Source of the DNA: Martelella endophytica
GTDB taxonomy: Bacteria > Pseudomonadota > Alphaproteobacteria > Rhizobiales > Rhizobiaceae
Reading direction: 5' to 3'
Assembly (NCBI RefSeq): GCF_000960975.1
Contig: NZ_CP010803.1
Location: 4,371,818 to 4,435,817, forward strand
Length of the DNA: 64,000 nt
The stretch's first letter is position 1. Every line of letters begins with the position of its first letter. Shown here one piece after another: positions 61,642-64,000 of this stretch. The position numbers and the translations under genes are program-made. Below the pieces are notes generated by a model. That model was not told where the DNA came from and did no database searches. It saw only the letters and a program-made list of their open reading frames with translations.

Positions 61642-62511
61642 TCAACCTCGCAAAATCGGCCGGGTGAGGCAGGTCGGCCCGCCCTCGCAGGCAATGCAGA
61701 GCGCATCAGCCTCGAAGGTTGAAACCGTGCAGCCGGCCTCTTCCATCGCCGCTCTGGTCTTGTCGAAGCCGGCAACGGCGATGACGTCGAAGGGCTTTGT
61801 CGGCAGGACGTTGAGGTTTAGACCGTTGGAGGCCATGAACTCATCGTCAGGAGCTTCGACCAGCGTGTAACCGCGCGCCTTCAGCAATTGATAGAACGGC
61901 GCCGGCAGGAGCGGCGCGTAAACCAGCGCCAGCTTGTCGGCAAGCGGCGAGATCACGCTCATCAGATGCAGGCAGGCTTCCTCGCCCTGCCACAGCGGCA
62001 GGTCGAAGGACAGGACGTTAATGCCATGCGGCGCGAGCAGTGCGCGGACCTGGGCGATACCTTCCGCATTGCTCCTGACACCGCGACCGATGGCGAGCGT
62101 CTTCTCGTCCACCCAGACGCAGTCGCCGCCCTCGACCGTCCCCGTGCCGGAAAGCCGGCCGAGAATCGGCACGCCGGCGGCGGCATAGACGGCCTCATGG
62201 CCGGCGACTTCATCGCGGCGGAGCGGCTTGCCCATGTTGAGCAGGATCGCGCCATGGTCGCTCACCAGCGACGGATCGTGGGTAAACATCGCATCCGCCA
62301 GGCCATCGCCTTCATCTGCGTACCAGAGAATCTCGGCGCCCGATTTCGCCACCAGCCCGGCGAAGACATCGTATTGTGCGGCTGCACGCGCGGCATCGAA
62401 GGTCTTGCCATAGTGCCAGACGGCTGGGTCGGCATCGGCAAGGCTTTTGCCCGGCCTGCGCATCATCACCCGCCGGATCGGCTCCGCCATCGTCTGGGCC
62501 CCGAAACTCAT
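61642..62511 (-). CDS. Arginine deiminase-like amidinohydrolase (DDAH type)
   Basis: A 289-residue pentein-fold protein. Conserved substrate-site elements are FTHDPSLV (Asp79), GTVEGGDCVWVD (127-130 EGGD), RSNAEGI, the catalytic His in LHLMSVISP (His182) and the nucleophilic Cys near the end in GGPTCLTRP (Cys281). The size and motifs match dimethylarginine dimethylaminohydrolase/arginine-deiminase-related proteins, not the longer catabolic ArcA. It would hydrolyse a guanidino substrate to citrulline plus ammonia or methylamine. It is the first gene of the minus-strand operon; the start at 62511 has GGAGAG upstream. Confidence 0.78.
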   Translation of the reverse strand: MSFGAQTMAEPIRRVMMRRPGKSLADADPAVWHYGKTFDAARAAAQYDVFAGLVAKSGAEILWYADEGDGLADAMFTHDPSLVSDHGAILLNMGKPLRRDEVAGHEAVYAAAGVPILGRLSGTGTVEGGDCVWVDEKTLAIGRGVRSNAEGIAQVRALLAPHGINVLSFDLPLWQGEEACLHLMSVISPLADKLALVYAPLLPAPFYQLLKARGYTLVEAPDDEFMASNGLNLNVLPTKPFDVIAVAGFDKTRAAMEEAGCTVSTFEADALCIACEGGPTCLTRPILRG

Positions 62512-62551
62512 GTCGTATCTCTCCAATCTGCAAAAAAACCTGCCGTAGTTA

Positions 62552-62580
62552 TACACTTGCATAATAAGCTCGCAAGTGTA
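62552..62580. promoter_or_regulatory. Probable operator between the divergent guanidino-catabolism arms
   Basis: Perfect 9-bp arms TACACTTGC (62552-62560) and GCAAGTGTA (62572-62580) with an 11-base A+T-rich spacer. It lies 41 bases before the deiminase-like gene and 99 before the ABC ATPase gene, so one bound TetR dimer could control both directions. Confidence 0.6.
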
Positions 62581-62678
62581 CTAATGTGGCAACAGAATGA
62601 TTTTTGACTGCCGGAACGGTTGCACCGCAAGAAGTGCATAAGACCCGTCTGGCCCACCGGGAACGGCAAGCGTTTTTG

Positions 62679-63470
62679 ATGAAGGCTGAAAACATTGCGG
62701 GTGACGCCCTGGAAGCTGTCACCGTCGACGAACTCCATAAATCTTTTGGCGATTTCGAGGTGCTGAAGGGTGTGTCGCTGTCCGCCCGCCAGGGCGAGGT
62801 GATCGCGATCATCGGCGGCTCCGGCTCCGGCAAGTCCACGCTTTTGCGTTGCATCAACATGCTGGAATGGCCGACCCGCGGCCGTGTGCGCGTTCATGGC
62901 GAGGAGATCGCCCTGAAGTCCGATGGACACGGCGGGCTGATGCCGGCCGACCGCAAGCAGATCCAGCGCATCCGCACCCGTCTTGCCATGGTGTTCCAGA
63001 GCTTCAATCTCTGGCAGCACATGACGCTGATGCAGAATGTCATTGAAGTGCCGGTGCATGTTCTCGGCGTCAAACGCGACGAGGCAATCGCCGAGGCAGA
63101 GACGCTGCTGAAGCGGGTCGGGCTTTATGAAAAGCGCGAGGCCTATCCGGCCTTTCTCTCCGGCGGTCAGCAGCAACGCGCAGCCATTGCCCGGGCGCTG
63201 GCGATGAAGCCGGAGGCCATGCTGTTCGACGAGCCGACCTCGGCGCTCGATCCGGAACTCGTCGGCGAGGTGCTGACCGTGATCCGCGATCTCGCCGAAG
63301 AAGGCCGCACCATGCTGCTCGTCACCCACGAGATGAATTTCGCCCGCGAAGTGGCAAGCGAGATCGTGTTCCTGCACGATGGCCGCGTCGAGGAGCAGGG
63401 GGAGCCGCAAACCGTTTTCGACAACCCGCAATCGGAACGCCTGAAGAAGTTCATCAGCACGGTTCAGTAA
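62679..63470 (+). CDS. Polar amino-acid (arginine/opine-type) ABC transporter ATPase
   Basis: A 263-residue ATPase of the HisP/OccP group. Walker A is GGSGSGKS (46-53), the Q-loop MVFQSFNLWQHMTL has the WQH variant typical of histidine/arginine/octopine systems, the signature is LSGGQQQR and Walker B LFDEPTSALDPEL. The ATG at 62679 is preferred over a far-upstream TTG. It opens the plus-strand arm of the guanidino cluster. Confidence 0.9.
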   Translation: MKAENIAGDALEAVTVDELHKSFGDFEVLKGVSLSARQGEVIAIIGGSGSGKSTLLRCINMLEWPTRGRVRVHGEEIALKSDGHGGLMPADRKQIQRIRTRLAMVFQSFNLWQHMTLMQNVIEVPVHVLGVKRDEAIAEAETLLKRVGLYEKREAYPAFLSGGQQQRAAIARALAMKPEAMLFDEPTSALDPELVGEVLTVIRDLAEEGRTMLLVTHEMNFAREVASEIVFLHDGRVEEQGEPQTVFDNPQSERLKKFISTVQ

Positions 63471-63515
63471 TCCGGCGGGCCAGCCCGCCATCCAGCCCAA
63501 CAGAGGGATAACGTC

Positions 63516-64000
63516 ATGAAGACATTCAAATCCGCAATGATCGGCGCAGCCGCGCTTGCATCGCTGATGGCCGCCGGCAGTGCTGCCGCCGAAACCGTCA
63601 AGGTCGGCGTCGCCGCCGAGCCCTACCCGCCCTTCACCGTCCCAGACGCTTCCGGCAACTGGAGCGGATGGGAAATCGACTTCATGAACGCCATCTGCGC
63701 CGAAGCCGAACTCGACTGCGTCGTCACCCCGATCGCCTGGGACGGCATCATCCCGGCACTGACGGCGGGCAAGATCGATGCGATCATGTCGTCGATGTCG
63801 ATCACGCCGGAGCGCGAGAAGGAAATCGCCTTCTCCAACAAGTACTACAGCACCCCCGGCGCGATCGTGACCGAAGCCGGTTCGGGCATCACGCCGACCA
63901 ACGAATCGCTCTCCGGCAAGGTTCTCGGCGTCCAGGTCTCGACCACCAATCAGGATTATGCCGAAAAGCACTTCCCCGATGCCGAGCTGAAGACCTACCA
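63516..64000 (+). CDS. Polar amino-acid ABC transporter substrate-binding protein (cut by window end)
   Basis: The frame is open to the last base, so only the first 161 residues are seen. Residues 1-25 are a signal peptide (cleavage after SAAA), followed by ETVKVGVAAEPYPPF, SGWEIDFMNAICAEAEL, CVVTPIAWDGIIPALTAGKIDAIMSSMSITPEREK and NKYYSTPG, the standard SBP family 3 ligand-site blocks. It resembles arginine/lysine/octopine binders. GAGGGATAA precedes the ATG. Permease genes are expected beyond the window. Confidence 0.9.
   Translation, partial: MKTFKSAMIGAAALASLMAAGSAAAETVKVGVAAEPYPPFTVPDASGNWSGWEIDFMNAICAEAELDCVVTPIAWDGIIPALTAGKIDAIMSSMSITPEREKEIAFSNKYYSTPGAIVTEAGSGITPTNESLSGKVLGVQVSTTNQDYAEKHFPDAELKTY

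Overview
The window looks like a chromosomal segment of an alphaproteobacterium in the order Hyphomicrobiales (Rhizobiales), most likely a Rhizobiaceae-type genome. The support is gene order and family content: ftsE-ftsX next to plsC and ydcF; hpt then cpdR; argH-lptM-lysA-TIGR02302; murA-DUF2948-hisD-UPF0262-infA-maf-yacG; irr divergent from fabA-fabB-fabI; a rhizobial-type porin; a SAM-II riboswitch before metA; and paired DUF1127 genes. Base composition is high G+C by eye. The genus cannot be fixed from the sequence alone.

Layout. 1-11.9 kb: a cut DUF3108 gene, an EamA exporter, a cupin and gloB, a methyltransferase, hisC-tyrC, a DUF2125 protein, a ChaC-like cyclotransferase, plsC-ydcF, ftsE-ftsX, hpt and the cell-cycle response regulator cpdR. 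12-19.7 kb: an SDR, then the minus-strand run argH, small coiled-coil protein, lptM, lysA, TIGR02302, with tlpA divergent. 19.7-31.6 kb is more accessory: a quinone-oxidoreductase-like enzyme, a Tat-exported hydrolase, arsR-acr3-arsC, an amino-acid ABC operon ending in a frameshifted ridA, a SulP transporter plus universal stress protein, an exported choloylglycine-hydrolase-family enzyme and cspA.

31.6-32.9 kb holds two DUF1127 micro-genes. Downstream of one, on the minus strand, are three consecutive hairpins with CUCCUCC-type loops, the last ending in a U tract. This matches the published description of alphaproteobacterial 'cuckoo'/CcsR small RNAs. A tRNA-Thr(GGT) follows. 33-42.5 kb carries murA, hisD, infA, maf, yacG, an aminopeptidase and an NlpC/P60 hydrolase. 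42.5-42.8 kb is a repeat-rich junction. 42.8-48.6 kb: adhE with a perfect FNR/FixK box upstream, then copZ-copA behind a CueR-type promoter. 48.7-53.1 kb: a LysE exporter, a low-G+C orphan, riboswitch-controlled metA, galM and a second YdcF protein. 53.1-56.4 kb: irr and the unsaturated fatty-acid genes. 57-58.1 kb: a porin behind a long leader.

58.2-64 kb is a divergent guanidino-compound cluster. One arm has an arginine-deiminase-like enzyme, a TetR regulator, an aminotransferase and a ThDP decarboxylase; the other has a polar amino-acid ABC importer that runs off the end of the window. A 29-bp inverted repeat between the arms is the likely operator. The order suggests uptake of arginine or a relative, deamination to a 2-oxo acid and decarboxylation, with a parallel hydrolytic step.

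Long open frames antisense to the high-G+C genes were treated as shadows. Starts were moved inward where a ribosome-binding site or family alignment favoured it.
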